Shown here one piece after another: positions 45,111 through 63,682 of a stretch of 64,000 nucleotides of DNA. The position numbers and the translations under genes are program-made. The notes under the pieces were generated by a model. The model had not been told where the DNA came from. It searched no databases and was given only the letters and a program-made list of their open reading frames with translations. Source of the stretch: Leptospira sanjuanensis (GTDB lineage Bacteria; Spirochaetota; Leptospiria; Leptospirales; Leptospiraceae); NCBI RefSeq assembly GCF_022267375.1, contig NZ_JAIZBH010000001.1, positions 3,913,363 through 3,977,362 of the forward strand, in the 5' to 3' direction. The first letter of the stretch is position 1, and each line of letters starts with the position of its first letter.

Positions 45111-46685
45111 TTAAAATCTATGTTCCGCGGTTACGAAAAATTCCCTGAGAATTTTTCCCTGCGTCGTATCCAAGTAAGCCTTTAACCCGTCGCCCGCGAC
45201 GAAGTAGCCGGATCTCATCAGAATCTGCATATCCCGAAACGCGTTCCATCGTAAGTTGATATTGACTTCGTGTCCGAAAAAAGCGTTGGTCTTATATCCG
45301 TTTTCAAAATTGAAGTAACGATTGTTTTCGATGTACGGAGATCGAGTTCCATACAAACGATAATAACCCAAGGTCAAGAGCAAAGGACCGTAGACGACAA
45401 AGTCTCCGTTGATTCCATACTCATATAAACCGCTTGAATCCTTTCCCGAAAAAAGCGCGTAACCGCCGGTAAAGTCGTTTGCGATGTTGGATATGGAATA
45501 CCCGGGCATCAAGGTTTTATAACCGCCGCCTCGAAGGTTGGCTTTGGTTCCGTCCTTATCAAAACCGGGGCGCCCCGTACTTCCGACTCCGATCAAGTTG
45601 ATAGTAAGATTCTCACTGTAACGATACGAAAATTGAAGATCGGCCATTCCGCCGGAAATTCCGTGTCTGCTGTATCGGTTGTATAATATGTTTCCCGCAC
45701 TGTCTCGATACGGATCCAACGCATGAACCGTTCCGTGATTGTAAATTCCGTGAACGACAAATCCGAAATTGGACAAGTTGATCTCGTTCATAAAACCGTG
45801 CCAAAACAACTGGCCGACTTCGCTATCCAGAGCGATCACGTTTCCTTTCGCGTTCGTCGTCTTATCGATCGAGTTGATCGTATCATCCAAAAAGTAAGAA
45901 TAGAGTTCGTGCTTTACGTTGTTGAAAAAACTCGTTTTGATTTCGTAAAAGTAAATATTCGTGCCGACGTAATTCTTATCCGCGTACGTATTCTTATCCA
46001 AATCAAGCTGTGCGTTTTGCCTTGCAACGAACCAACCCGCTTCGATCGTCGTGTTCCATAAACGAAAGTCTTTGTTGATCGTAACGCCGGTTCCAGGCGT
46101 AAACACGACCCTTCCTCTCGGAGAAGAAAAAAGCTGCTGACCGACCCGCAAACTAAACGCGTCTTCCGGAAGTTTAAAGTTCAAATATAAAAACGTGGTT
46201 TGAATGTTCACGGGGGCGCTAAAACCTGCTTCTCCCCCTTGTCCGGGACCGGTCGCAGAATTTTGACCGAACCCTTTTCCTCCGAACGTGATGTCCCCGA
46301 CTTGAACGCCCCAAAGCGCTTCAAAGTATTTCGAAGTGTTGAAGTTCATGTTGACGGTCATTCTCGTATCAAAGTAAGAAATGTCTTCTTTAGGAGGAGA
46401 CAAGGTGCTTGGATTCCCTTTGAGTCTTTCCGCGACTTCATTGTCGACCGCTGTTTGATTTCTTTGTTGCTCTTCTGTTTTGAACGCTTCTTTGTCGTAA
46501 GGAGTCGCGGCGGTTTGGCGCGAAGTGAAAATATCTCGACCGAGATTGAATCCGCGAACCCTGTAATTTCCCTGAAAGTCGAGCTTCGTTTTTTCTTCGA
46601 TCTCTTGGGAAAAAAGCAAAGAAGGAATTAAAAATAACAAAAGGGAATAGAAGCGATAAGCCTTTTTAAAAAGGTCGATGGACAC
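45111..46685 (-). CDS. Outer-membrane beta-barrel protein, porin-like
   Basis: 524 residues, signal peptide (LLLFLIPSLLFSQ), then alternating strands ending in the aromatic C-terminal strand EFFVTAEHRF typical of outer-membrane barrels. Motifs such as LRVGQQLFSSPRGRVVF resemble alginate-export-like porins. GTG start four bases after the stop of the solute-binding protein gene, so translation is coupled. Substrate unknown; its partner suggests small polar solutes. Confidence 0.75.
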   Translation of the reverse strand: MSIDLFKKAYRFYSLLLFLIPSLLFSQEIEEKTKLDFQGNYRVRGFNLGRDIFTSRQTAATPYDKEAFKTEEQQRNQTAVDNEVAERLKGNPSTLSPPKEDISYFDTRMTVNMNFNTSKYFEALWGVQVGDITFGGKGFGQNSATGPGQGGEAGFSAPVNIQTTFLYLNFKLPEDAFSLRVGQQLFSSPRGRVVFTPGTGVTINKDFRLWNTTIEAGWFVARQNAQLDLDKNTYADKNYVGTNIYFYEIKTSFFNNVKHELYSYFLDDTINSIDKTTNAKGNVIALDSEVGQLFWHGFMNEINLSNFGFVVHGIYNHGTVHALDPYRDSAGNILYNRYSRHGISGGMADLQFSYRYSENLTINLIGVGSTGRPGFDKDGTKANLRGGGYKTLMPGYSISNIANDFTGGYALFSGKDSSGLYEYGINGDFVVYGPLLLTLGYYRLYGTRSPYIENNRYFNFENGYKTNAFFGHEVNINLRWNAFRDMQILMRSGYFVAGDGLKAYLDTTQGKILREFFVTAEHRF

Positions 46686-46688
46686 GGA

Positions 46689-47537
46689 TCATTTTACCCA
46701 GTTGTTCTGATTAAAATATCGGCTTCTTAACTCTTCCAAAACACCGGTCCGTTTCAATTCCTTAATGAAGAAGTTCAAATTATCCGCAAAAATAAGATCA
46801 TTCTGTGGAAGCGCTGCGCTGATATTTTCCTCCTGAACGGTTCCCAGAAGAGGAAGATAATTCGCTCGTAAGGAAGGATTTTTTTGCAATAGGGTGAGAA
46901 TGAAAAAACTGTCCGCCACAAAGCAAGTCACGTTGTTGCTTACGAGATTGTCGACTGCTATCGAGTCGGAAAGATAACTATAAATCGGAAGTTTGGAATA
47001 TTTTTTCTGAAGATAAATGTGATTCGTCGTATTGGAGCGAACTGAAAAACTTACGAGTCCGCTCAAGGTGGAAAGATCCGCGAGGCTGATAAAACGTCTC
47101 GAAGTGACGATATTTCCTTCCGGTTCGGGGGGAAGAATCTTTTTGCTCACAAGACCGGCCGGAGTCGTTACGAGATACGGATCCGAAAACGTAACTTGTT
47201 TTCCCCGGTTTAGGTCCGTAGACATTCCGGCTAACGCGAGATCGATCTTACCGGCTTTGATGTCCTCCGAAAATTGACGAAACGTTTTTAGCGGAACGAG
47301 CTTTAAAGAGACGCCGAGATAATCCGCGTAGAGTTTTGCAAGCTCCGCGTCGATTCCCGGATAACCTTCTTTCGGATTTTCGATATAGAACGGTTCGTAC
47401 TGCTTATTGACGCCGACTACTAGTTCCTTTTTGGAAAGAATCTTTTCCAATCTCGAACCGGCGTATTCCGATTGAGAAAAAAGTGCAAAGGGAAAAACGA
47501 GAACCAAGAGCAGACAAAGGATTCTTTTCTCGAACAT
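46689..47537 (-). CDS. Periplasmic solute-binding protein, family 3 (amino-acid type)
   Basis: 282 residues from the ATG of [11 protein letters not shown], which gives a signal peptide; a longer TTG-initiated frame adds 20 residues. [20 protein letters not shown] and [15 protein letters not shown] are the amino-acid-binding SBP family 3 pattern, with [16 protein letters not shown]. No ABC permease is adjacent, so it could serve a distant transporter or act as a sensor. Same-strand neighbours are an OmpA-like gene upstream and a porin downstream. Confidence 0.82.
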   Translation of the reverse strand: MFEKRILCLLLVLVFPFALFSQSEYAGSRLEKILSKKELVVGVNKQYEPFYIENPKEGYPGIDAELAKLYADYLGVSLKLVPLKTFRQFSEDIKAGKIDLALAGMSTDLNRGKQVTFSDPYLVTTPAGLVSKKILPPEPEGNIVTSRRFISLADLSTLSGLVSFSVRSNTTNHIYLQKKYSKLPIYSYLSDSIAVDNLVSNNVTCFVADSFFILTLLQKNPSLRANYLPLLGTVQEENISAALPQNDLIFADNLNFFIKELKRTGVLEELRSRYFNQNNWVK

Positions 47538-47600
47538 GAAACAAATGCTGAATCGAACCTTGTTTTTTTCCAGAGCATTTTTAAAACGAAAACACAATTT

Positions 47601-48980
47601 CTAAGGACCGATGATCTGAAACTCGGTTCTTCTATTCTTGTAATCCGTCTCGGGATTTTTCTGCGGAACGACCGGTTCGGAACTTCCTTTTCCGTCCGTG
47701 CTGATTCTTCCGGAATCGATCCCTTTTTTCAGAAGATAATCTTTCACGGCGTTCGCCCGATTGCGGCTTAAGACCATATTGTCCTGAGGATCTCCGTTCA
47801 AATCGGTGTGGCCCGTGATTTTGATTTTTACGTTCGGATTGTCTTTTAAGTAAGAATGCAAATTTTCTAATATAGAAAAAGAATTCTCCAGAATCTCGTA
47901 AGAACCCAATGCAAAATGAATGTTGTCGAGCGATATGGATTTTCCTTTTTCCAATTGTTGAAACGGATTGGAAAGATTGGAATAGATGTCATAGTCGCGG
48001 CCGCTTCTTCTGCAAAAATAAAACGTGCGTCCGTCACCCGCCTCCAAATAAAACGCTTCGTCTCCCGGCGTATTGATTTCCGGTCCAAGATTGATCGGTT
48101 CCGAATAATTGCCGTTTGCAAGAATCGAAGATTTGTATAAATCATAACCTCCGTAACCGCCGGGCCGATTGGAAGAGAAGTAAATCGTCTTCCCGTCTTT
48201 GCTGATTGTGGCGGCAATTTCGGAATACGGCGAGTTGATCGGTTCGGGTAAACTTGTCGCCTTCTCCCAAGTTTTGTTTCTGTAAATTGAAACGAAAATA
48301 TCGGCCTCCGCAACTTGAGCAAACGGATAACGCGTAAAATACAAATGATCGTTGTACAAGAACGGATTTTCTTCGATCTCCTCGGTGTTTACGGTTCTCG
48401 GAAGCACGACGGGCGCGGCCCAAGAGGAATTCACCTTTTTCGAAAAATAAAGATCGCGGGAAACTCCGATCTTTCCGTTGGAAAGTTGAAATTCGATCGC
48501 ACCGTCTCGATTCGAAGAGAAGATGATTCCTTCTTCTTTATTTAAGATGAACGGACTTTGATCGTCAAAGTTCGAATTTAAAATTTCGATTTCAGATCCG
48601 CTGGTCCATTCTTCGCCCACCCGGGTCGATTTGTAAAGGTCGGTATAATTGGAATTCTCCCTCTTGGAGTAAAAGTAGAGAACGTTTCCGTCGTCCGTTA
48701 GACTGATTCCGAATTCGTTCAAACCTGTGTTGATCGAGCCTCTGAGCTTTTCGGGTTTTTGTTTAGCGGACGTTCGGGTTTTTTCCGCGGTTTGGGAAGA
48801 AATTTCGAACGGCAAAAGAAATATTAAGAAAATAGAATATATAAAAAACAAGACTCCGAAAAACTTAAAACCGTTCCTTTTGTCCAGCGATGACTGAATC
48901 GTTTCGAAAACGGGAACCATTCGATTTTCGATTTCGACCGCAACGAACGATTTTATGATTTGAGAAATAGATAAACGCAT
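47601..48980 (-). CDS. OmpA-domain protein with PD40 beta-propeller repeats
   Basis: 459 residues. A membrane anchor at about 40-60, then several PD40/WD40-like repeats ([55 protein letters not shown]), then a C-terminal OmpA peptidoglycan-binding domain with [20 protein letters not shown]. The layout resembles TolB/Pal fused. CGGAG seven bases upstream supports the start. Start of the three-gene envelope operon. Confidence 0.87.
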   Translation of the reverse strand: MRLSISQIIKSFVAVEIENRMVPVFETIQSSLDKRNGFKFFGVLFFIYSIFLIFLLPFEISSQTAEKTRTSAKQKPEKLRGSINTGLNEFGISLTDDGNVLYFYSKRENSNYTDLYKSTRVGEEWTSGSEIEILNSNFDDQSPFILNKEEGIIFSSNRDGAIEFQLSNGKIGVSRDLYFSKKVNSSWAAPVVLPRTVNTEEIEENPFLYNDHLYFTRYPFAQVAEADIFVSIYRNKTWEKATSLPEPINSPYSEIAATISKDGKTIYFSSNRPGGYGGYDLYKSSILANGNYSEPINLGPEINTPGDEAFYLEAGDGRTFYFCRRSGRDYDIYSNLSNPFQQLEKGKSISLDNIHFALGSYEILENSFSILENLHSYLKDNPNVKIKITGHTDLNGDPQDNMVLSRNRANAVKDYLLKKGIDSGRISTDGKGSSEPVVPQKNPETDYKNRRTEFQIIGP

Positions 48981-49085
48981 AAACGACTCCGGGAATTCTG
49001 AAAAGATTCCCTAAGTTCATTATCCGTTTTTTTGAGAAAAACCTGAGCCGAAAAATTCAGAAATCGGACAAAGCTTTCGATTTAT

Positions 49086-51202
<2,117 letters not shown>

Positions 51203-51260
51203 GGATCTCTTCAGACAGGTCAAAGCGTTCGGCTCAAAACCAAGTTTCGGGACATAAACC

Positions 51261-52624
<1,364 letters not shown>

Positions 52625-52628
<4 letters not shown>

Positions 52629-53137
52629 AAGTATTAATACCGCCTTACCAACCTCCTCGAAAAGAAACAGAAACTAAAAACGCTTCGAAAGCTAAGAAGA
52701 ACGGAGTTTCTTCCTTAAATGGCGGAAGCGCCGCAACTTCTACGGAAACAGTGGAAACCGTTTCTTCTTCATTTCTAGATATTCTCGAAGAAATCGTTCC
52801 ATCCGGCTCCGATACTACAAAGGATCTAAACTCACTTTGGAGAGAACTCCCGGAAATCGAAAAACGATTTTTGGACCTTCCTTCTCTTGGAAATTTAGAA
52901 GCATATCAAAAACACGTTCAAGCGATCACAAAAGCCGTAGTCGATCAGAACATGCGAGTCGAAACTCTTTCCAGAAGAATGAAAGGCGAGGCTAAGAAGA
53001 TCTATCACGTCGTGAAGATCATCGACGAAAAGATTCAAATTTTAGCCGAACTGATTATGAACGAAGGGAATTCCGCATTTAAACTTTTAAAATCACTTAC
53101 GGACATACGCGGCTTGTTGTTGGATATTCAAGAATAG
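52625..53137 (+). CDS. YaaR (DUF327) family protein
   Basis: 170 residues. After a disordered, threonine/serine-rich start, LPEIEKRFLDLPSLGNLEAY, then KAVVDQNMRVETLSRRMKGE and the C-terminal LLKSLTDIRGLLLDI follow the YaaR/DUF327 pattern. Function unknown. TTG start overlaps the bactofilin stop by four bases. A terminator follows. Confidence 0.8.
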
Positions 53138-53154
53138 AAATTTTTCTTTTCCTT

Positions 53155-53184
53155 AAGGAAACGGAATATGTTCCGTTTCCTTTT
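53155..53184. terminator. Strong intrinsic terminator after the bactofilin operon
   Basis: Perfect 12-bp stem AAGGAAACGGAA/TTCCGTTTCCTT with loop TATG, followed by TTAT on the plus strand and preceded by A/T on the other. Useful for both directions, nearest is the plus-strand operon. Confidence 0.82.
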
Positions 53185-53503
53185 ATAGAACCGTTACAAA
53201 TCAAACAATTCTCCATATTGGAAATATATTCTGGATTGGCGGTTTTTTAGAATTTCGCATTTTTGAAATTTCTCTATGTATCTTTTCAAGCTCGAACGTT
53301 TTCCAAGGCTTTGCTCGGACGACTTGGACTTTGACGATCTCTTGAGAATAAGAATCTCACGATGGTATGCGAATGCGAAATCGTGGGTATATTTCGGTTT
53401 CCCTCGATCCGCACCGAAATCGATCACGGGTTTAGAATGATTTAATTTGATCTTGATAACCGATCGAAGTGAACAACTTGATCGGATTTTGAAAGTTGAT
53501 ACG
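53185..53503. other. Intergenic region before parB stop
   Basis: About 320 bases between convergent genes. A minus-strand frame of 77 codons (53194-53427) has no ribosome site and looks like the small non-conserved frames of this genome. I see nothing else. Confidence 0.4.
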
Positions 53504-54379
<876 letters not shown>

Positions 54380-54381
54380 TC

Positions 54382-55120
54382 TTAATTCTTCCCTGCGACT
54401 TCCAGAGCTAAACTTCTGTAACTCTGCGCACCCACTCCTTCCGGATCATAACTCATAATCGTTTGTCCGAATGACGGGGCTTCGCTTAATTTTACGTTTC
54501 TTGGAATGATGGTCGTATAAACTTTATCTTTGAAATAGGATTTAACGTCTTCGGCGACTTGGTTCGCGAGATTGGTTCTTTTATCGAACATGGTAAGAAG
54601 AACTCCTTCCAGTTCCAAGGAAGGATTGAGTTGGTTCTGAACGAGAGAAATAATTTTCATCAGCTGAGTCAAACCTTCGAGAGCGAAATATTCAGTTTGA
54701 AGCGTGATCATTACGCTGTCCGCCGCGCAAAGGGCGTTGATCGTTAAGATTCCTAAAGAAGGCGGACAATCGATCAAAATATAATCGTATTCCGTGCGAA
54801 GTTCCGAGACTGCGTTTTTTAATCTGTATTCTCTTTGATCCTCGGCAAGAAGGTCGGCCTCGGCGCCGCTCAAGTTGATGTTGGAAGGAATGATATGAAG
54901 ATTGTTTACGTTCGTTCTTTGAATACATTCGTTCGCGGAAGATTCGCCTAACAGCAACTCATACGATGTTTTACCGAGAGTATTGATTTCGATTCCCAAT
55001 CCGGAACCGGAATTTCCCTGTGGATCCATATCGATGATCAAAACCTTTTTTCCGATCGAAGCAAGATTGGCCGCGAGATTGATAGAGGTTGTCGTTTTTC
55101 CGACACCGCCCTTTTGATTG

Positions 55121-55143
<23 letters not shown>
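54382..55143 (-). CDS. parA: Chromosome partitioning ATPase ParA
   Basis: 253 residues from the ATG of [16 protein letters not shown]; the frame is open 17 codons further. Deviant Walker [11 protein letters not shown] and [15 protein letters not shown] identify ParA/Soj. Drives segregation of the origin region by moving ParB-parS complexes. The start lies within the 3' end of rsmG (23-base overlap), with AGGGCGG upstream. Confidence 0.96.
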
Positions 55144-55885
<742 letters not shown>

Positions 55886-56511
55886 GGAACAAGTGTGGAA
55901 TTTTGATTCGTAGTGTCTTCACAGAATTTGATCGAATTCGATTTGATTCGACTGGATGGAATGACTTAGTGGTGAATTTGTCGGAAGAGAAAGGGATTCG
56001 AAGGCTTGAAATCGAAGAAGAAAAGAAAGAGCGCTGTGACTTGTGGGAACTCTTACGATTCTAGATTACTGAGAGTTTTGTAAGAGTCTATTCACATTGG
56101 ATGTGACGTAATTTGTGGGAACTCATACAAAATCTGAAGAACAAATTCGTTCGAGTAGATCTAAAGAGAAATAATTTGTAGGAACTCACACATCTTCAAT
56201 TACGGAAAACTTGAATAAGAATTCAATGAAGAATCATTTGTGGGAACTCCCACAGAACTAAATGTTATTTTTATATTCTGAAAATCTCAAAGTTTTTAAG
56301 CGTCTCATTCGATTGAAATTTCACGACAGACCAATTCAGCGGAGATTTGAATTTCAGGACGAACAAATTGAGCGGAAATTTTTCTTAAACAACGATCGCG
56401 AATAACAATTTTTAAAATCTAAAAACGAATTTTGAAGACTTACTTTAAGAAATGCGATAAAGAAGGAAGTTCAGAGTGGAACGGCAAATTCTCACCCTGA
56501 ACTTTATGAAA
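55886..56511. repeat. Gene-free region with four short repeats
   Basis: About 625 bases with no supported gene. Four copies of TTTGTGGGAACTCNNACA-like sequence at 56039-56055, 56112-56130, 56175-56192 and 56237-56254, spaced about 62 to 73 bases. The last is nearly a perfect palindrome (TGTGGGAACTCCCACA). Confidence 0.7.
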
Positions 56512-57966
56512 TCAATCGGAGGCGTTGTTGAATTCGATCACCGACTTATGAAGAATTTCGATTCCCGTTTTGAGGTGTTCGATCGTCGTACTTTCATTCT
56601 TACCGTGAATCCCATCGATCTCTTCCGAAGTCATCAACGCCGGAATTAAACCGTAACACTGGAAGCCGGCAAGACGCAAGTAAGAAGAGTCTGTCGTTCC
56701 CGGTGACAAGAAGGGAGTAATCACCGCGCCCGGCACGACTTGTTGAACGACACCCGATAAGATTTTAAAGTATTTCGAATCAACGGGAGAAGTCGTCCCA
56801 GGTTCAAGATGTCTCGCGGTTACTTTCACTCTGTATTTTTCACCGAGCTTCTTTACCTTTTCGTAGATTTCATTCTCATTGAAGCCGGGAAGAATACGGA
56901 TATCGATCGTTCCGTTCGCTTTCGAAGTGATGACATTGATACCGGCAGGATGCGTATCGACTCCTGTAATACTCACCGAGTTGCTTGTCATCGCTCTTAA
57001 ATGTTTATTCGAACGAATGACTCCGTTCAAGATCGTTCCCAACAACGGATTGCGAGAACGTTTTAAGACGAAAGAATTCGGAAAGGGACTTACTTCTCCC
57101 ATTTGATAAAAGAAAGAAGCGGTTTCGTCTTTGATGATAACTACTTCATTCATCTTCTTGAGCTCGGTAAGAAAATCGATCAGACTCAATGCGGCGTATT
57201 GAATCGGCGGAGTACTACCGTGACCGGAAATATCTTCCGATTCCAAGTCCAACCATACCGCGCCTTTTTCCGCGTGTTGAATGTTGAAGATCTTACTTCC
57301 TTTGATGACGACATCTTTCGTACCGACTCCGCCTTCGTTGTGAACGAATTCATATCCATTGAAAATGTTTCTATGTTTTGCGATTAAGAATCTCATCCCG
57401 AACTCGGACCGACTTTCTTCATCGGAAACTGCGAGATACATTAGATTCTTTTTGAGTTTGATTCCGGAATCGTGGATTAGAAAGAACGCATAGAGTTCCA
57501 TAATGCCGAGACCTTTGACGTCTACTGCGCCTCGACCATAGATACGGTCCCCTTTTCTAATTCCCGAAAAAGGATGTTCCACCCACTCGGCAGGATCGGC
57601 TTCCACGACGTCGATATGACTTGTAAGAATCAGACCGCCATGAGGATCGCTTCCTTTCATCTCCGCCATGATGCTCGCGCGCTCGGGTTTACCCGGAACT
57701 TCAAAGATCGTAGTTTTGATCCCGCGTTTATCGAAGAGTCCTTTCAAAAACAAGGCCGCTTGCTTTTCGTTTCCGCGAACAGTTTTGATTCTTAGATAAG
57801 CCTGTAAATCTTTCGAAGCTTCTTCAGCGAGTTTCCCATAGTCTCGCTTTTCGAACTTAGCCTTCGGTGTTAAGGATTGGATTCCTTTTTCTGTAATAAA
57901 GATCGTATAAAGTAAAAACAATGCGACGGCTCCTAAAAAGCCGAGTGCGATCTTCTTCCAATTCAT
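56512..57966 (-). CDS. M20 family metallopeptidase with N-terminal membrane anchor
   Basis: 484 residues: one N-terminal helix (8-28), then M20 motifs [35 protein letters not shown], and [10 protein letters not shown], ending in [18 protein letters not shown]. Closest in shape to the carboxypeptidase S/PM20D1 type. Single gene, likely exported or anchored facing the periplasm. Confidence 0.85.
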   Translation of the reverse strand: MNWKKIALGFLGAVALFLLYTIFITEKGIQSLTPKAKFEKRDYGKLAEEASKDLQAYLRIKTVRGNEKQAALFLKGLFDKRGIKTTIFEVPGKPERASIMAEMKGSDPHGGLILTSHIDVVEADPAEWVEHPFSGIRKGDRIYGRGAVDVKGLGIMELYAFFLIHDSGIKLKKNLMYLAVSDEESRSEFGMRFLIAKHRNIFNGYEFVHNEGGVGTKDVVIKGSKIFNIQHAEKGAVWLDLESEDISGHGSTPPIQYAALSLIDFLTELKKMNEVVIIKDETASFFYQMGEVSPFPNSFVLKRSRNPLLGTILNGVIRSNKHLRAMTSNSVSITGVDTHPAGINVITSKANGTIDIRILPGFNENEIYEKVKKLGEKYRVKVTARHLEPGTTSPVDSKYFKILSGVVQQVVPGAVITPFLSPGTTDSSYLRLAGFQCYGLIPALMTSEEIDGIHGKNESTTIEHLKTGIEILHKSVIEFNNASD

Positions 57967-58121
57967 TTGTAATTCTCCTCGGTGCGGAAGAAAATAACGC
58001 GTCCCGATTTCCTTTCAAGGCATTTACACAGAAGAATCGAATGCTTTTTCAACCCTCGTCTCCGATTTGCCGGTTAATCTTTTTGATTGTTTTCCGATGA
58101 TTGTAGTGTAGAGGTTATCGT

Positions 58122-58850
58122 ATGATTCGAGTTTTATTCTCCCTTTTACTTTTTCCGGGAATGATTTTCGCCGTTACTCCAGGCAAGTGGTCTCATATCG
58201 ATCAGTATGTTTTTGGAAACAATGCGAACGGTCCCGTTAAAGAAATCGTAAAGAACGCAAACGGCAAAGTCGTCTATACCGCGACGTACGAATATGACGC
58301 TTCCGGAAAATTGATTAAAGAGTCTTATTTAAATGCGGAAGGGAAAGCGGACGGCTCGACCGTCTTTCAATACAAGGACGGAAGAGTTGTTCGAGAAGAA
58401 CTCTTTGATAAAGAAAATCTTCTTCTTGAGACGAAAACCTTTCGTTACAATCCGAAAGGCCAGATCGACCTCGTGGAAGTTTTCGATAAAGAGAACAAAC
58501 TGCTTTTAAAATCCAACATCATCTCTTGGGATAAGAACTTTGCAAAGTCCGGACAAACAAACTGGCCCGACTCGAAAGAAATCGAAACGTTTACTCTGAT
58601 CCAAGATGCAAAAAATCCGAAAGCCTTGATCCAGAACATCTATAACGAAGAGAAAAAACAAATCGCTTCGACCAAGTTTGAATATGACGAGAAGGGGAAG
58701 TTGCTTACGCGACTCAACGTTCAGGGTGAGCAAGAAAGAAAGAATCAAATGAACTACGATTCGAACAGTCAGCTCCAAAGTTTCACGTTTCACGTGAAAC
58801 AGAACAACAAGTGGGAACTTCAAAAGACTCACGAGTTGATTTACAAGTAA
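58122..58850 (+). CDS. Secreted repeat protein, YD/MORN-like
   Basis: 242 residues with signal peptide ([18 protein letters not shown]). Repeating units of about 22 residues with the pattern [60 protein letters not shown] resemble YD/RHS or YwqK-type repeats. Function unknown. The 3' part contains a parS-like sequence (CGTTTCACGTGAAACA), so the gene doubles as a partition site. Confidence 0.75.
   Translation: MIRVLFSLLLFPGMIFAVTPGKWSHIDQYVFGNNANGPVKEIVKNANGKVVYTATYEYDASGKLIKESYLNAEGKADGSTVFQYKDGRVVREELFDKENLLLETKTFRYNPKGQIDLVEVFDKENKLLLKSNIISWDKNFAKSGQTNWPDSKEIETFTLIQDAKNPKALIQNIYNEEKKQIASTKFEYDEKGKLLTRLNVQGEQERKNQMNYDSNSQLQSFTFHVKQNNKWELQKTHELIYK
58786..58801. promoter_or_regulatory. parS: parS-like site 1 (ParB binding)
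   Basis: CGTTTCACGTGAAACA matches the general parS consensus TGTTTCACGTGAAACA at 15 of 16 positions, with the full palindromic core GTTTCACGTGAAAC. It is inside the coding sequence of the secreted repeat protein. Confidence 0.88.
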
Positions 58851-59500
58851 TCTCTACTTTTTACGCCGCCCCAATATTGAGGCGGCGGGCAAGCTTTGCC
58901 GTTTATCCGATCCGCATTTGGATCTTCCTAATATCCTTTAACTTTTGTCTGTAAAGTAATGTCACTAAATCGATTCTCGTCGATCCAACCTATCTATGGT
59001 TTTCCACATATCTGAATGCATCGGCTCTTAGTAAGATCTCCTTCTTAAAACCCAACCACTTCACCTGAATTTTGCTTCGATAAATTCCTTTCCGATTTCG
59101 AAGAGGAAAGACTGTTCTCTCAACCGATGTGATTCTTTTGAACTTCAATCGCCTCTAAGATACATCTTCAACTCCGAATAGAAAAGATATGAGGATAAGC
59201 AAGCGGAGATTCGGGAAGGGGAGTTGAAGGATGATATTATTTAAATGCGGAACGATCAAGGAGCGCGGAAAAATAAATGATCTTTACCATTCAATGAAGC
59301 TCGCTCGTAGCTATTCGAGAAGCTACTTTGAACGTCGGAACCTTAGGCCTACTTGTTTTTTGAATCTTTTCGAACCTAAAGAGAAACAAAAATATTCCAC
59401 AGATAACTTTCAGAAAATAAGGAGATCCAATCGATTCAGTTTTCGATTTTGTTCCATTGCAAAATAAAAAAAATCTTTGATCTCGGCCCAAGCGAAAGAG

Positions 59501-59533
59501 GTTAAAAAGAAAAAGCCCGGATATATCCGGGCT
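59501..59533 (-). terminator. Intrinsic terminator downstream of mnmG
   Basis: On the minus strand AGCCCGGA, loop TATA, TCCGGGCT, then TTTTTCTTTTT. About 230 bases after the mnmG stop. Confidence 0.82.
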
Positions 59534-59542
59534 GTTGAAAAA

Positions 59543-59558
59543 CGTTTCACATGAAACG
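59543..59558. promoter_or_regulatory. parS: parS-like site 2 (degenerate)
   Basis: CGTTTCACATGAAACG matches the consensus at 13 of 16 positions; the central G is A and both end bases differ. Ten bases from the mnmG terminator. Confidence 0.6.
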
Positions 59559-59660
59559 TGACTCAAATTCCGAGTTTGGTCGGAGCTATAATCAGCTTAT
59601 CTGATTCCTTGTCGGTGCTCCTACCGTGCTCGTTCCTTGTTGGAAAAATTTCCTAACGAA

Positions 59661-59742
59661 GTAAGAGTTCCTACAACCCTTGTCGGAACTCCGACAGCAA
59701 ATCATAGGAACAGACTTCAAACTTAAGTAGGAGTTCCTACAG
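59661..59742. repeat. Cluster of short palindromes (GTAGGAGTTCCTAC family)
   Basis: GTAAGAGTTCCTAC (from 59661), TGTCGGAACTCCGACA (about 59681-59696), GTAGGAGTTCCTAC (59727-59740). All share GGAACTCC/GGAGTTCC with the repeats at 56039-56254 on the other side of the rsmG-mnmG gap. Confidence 0.7.
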
Positions 59743-59765
59743 ATAACATCCTGAATCGACAAAGA

Positions 59766-61673
<1,908 letters not shown>

Positions 61674-61773
61674 CGAGATTCAACTTCCTGAAAATAAATT
61701 ACTAATTTTAGAATGGGATGTTTCGCAACGTTCGAGCTTCGATCGTAAGATGAATCGACAAGAGACCCGATAC

Positions 61774-62738
<965 letters not shown>

Positions 62739-62743
62739 GAAGA

Positions 62744-63682
62744 ATGTCATCCTCCGCGTTTCAACTCGACGATATTTTAGGACAAGAAGTCGCATTGACT
62801 TTTTTAAAAAGATACACGTCGAAACCGGAGACCATCCCACCGCTTTTGATCTTTCACGGACCGGACGGTACCGGAAAAGAATCCGCATCCGAACGTTTCA
62901 TTAAGAATGTATTATGCTTTGAAGGAACTTCTTGTGGAGTCTGCGCTTCGTGCAAAGCGTTCATGCACAACTCGCATCCGGATTACATTCGGTTTCCGGA
63001 AGAAAGCGGTAAGATCATTCCGATCGGAAGCGAAGACAATCCGGAAGAATTTACGATTCGATGGTTGATTCGGTCCCGCTTAAACTATCGCCCTCATCTT
63101 TCCCGATTTCGTTTTATCGTTTTTCCGGATGCATCGTTGATCGGCAACGAAGCGGAAACCGCGTTGCTCAAATCTTTGGAAGAAGCTCCTCCGTTTTCCA
63201 GATTCATCTTTATCGTCAACAACATCGACAAATTGAAAGAGACGATCGTGAGTAGAGCGATCTGTGTTCCATTCCAATATTTGAATCAAAACGATTTAAA
63301 AAAAATTCAGGCGAACATCGGATCGATCGCGCTACCGTTTCAAGGAGGAAGTTTAGTTTCTTCCGAATGCCCGACCGAAGTAATCGAACTCGTTCAGGAA
63401 AAAATCAAAGATCGGCTGGAAACACAACTTGATCTTTTGAAACTCGAGTCGTGGATTCTTTCCTACAAGGACGAACATCCCGAGTGGAAGGACAATTTTT
63501 CTTACAAGGAATTCTTAGAACTCGTAAGTCGTGTATTGATCTACGAATACACGCGTACCGGTTACGAAAATAATCTCACAAAAATCGAAGCGATCTTCGA
63601 ATTTAAGGGAGAACTTCACAAAAGAATCACCGGAATCGATACCATCGCACTTTCCAGATTGTTTTTCCGCCTTTCTCTATAA
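62744..63682 (+). CDS. holB: DNA polymerase III delta' subunit
   Basis: 312 residues. FHGPDGTGKESASERF, zinc cysteines CGVCASC, then FPDASLIGNEAETALLKSLE and SRAICVPF follow clamp-loader delta'. Slightly different Walker A (GPDGTGKE). Belongs with dnaX in the clamp loader. In an operon with ilvE. Confidence 0.9.
   Translation: MSSSAFQLDDILGQEVALTFLKRYTSKPETIPPLLIFHGPDGTGKESASERFIKNVLCFEGTSCGVCASCKAFMHNSHPDYIRFPEESGKIIPIGSEDNPEEFTIRWLIRSRLNYRPHLSRFRFIVFPDASLIGNEAETALLKSLEEAPPFSRFIFIVNNIDKLKETIVSRAICVPFQYLNQNDLKKIQANIGSIALPFQGGSLVSSECPTEVIELVQEKIKDRLETQLDLLKLESWILSYKDEHPEWKDNFSYKEFLELVSRVLIYEYTRTGYENNLTKIEAIFEFKGELHKRITGIDTIALSRLFFRLSL

Larger units (their letters stand above)
58851..59765. 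other. Large intergenic region between repeat protein and mnmG
   Basis: About 915 bases without a gene that I can support. It contains a GC-rich hairpin (CGCCGCC/GGCGGCG, 58864-58887), a second parS-like site, the mnmG terminator and a cluster of palindromic repeats. Short open frames at 59231-59467 (plus) and 59291-59566 (minus) have no family resemblance. Confidence 0.55.

Noticed and set aside
53194..53427. 77-codon minus-strand frame near parB
   Set aside because: No ribosome site and no recognisable family; likely non-coding.
56039..56254. Repeats considered as a CRISPR array
   Set aside because: Repeat unit is only about 18 bases and not exact, four copies, no cas genes.
58864..58887. 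GC-rich hairpin after the repeat protein as terminator
   Set aside because: No T-run follows on the plus strand; it could be a repeat instead.
59231..59566. Two overlapping short frames in the mnmG downstream region
   Set aside because: Opposite strands, overlapping the terminator and a parS-like site, no family resemblance.
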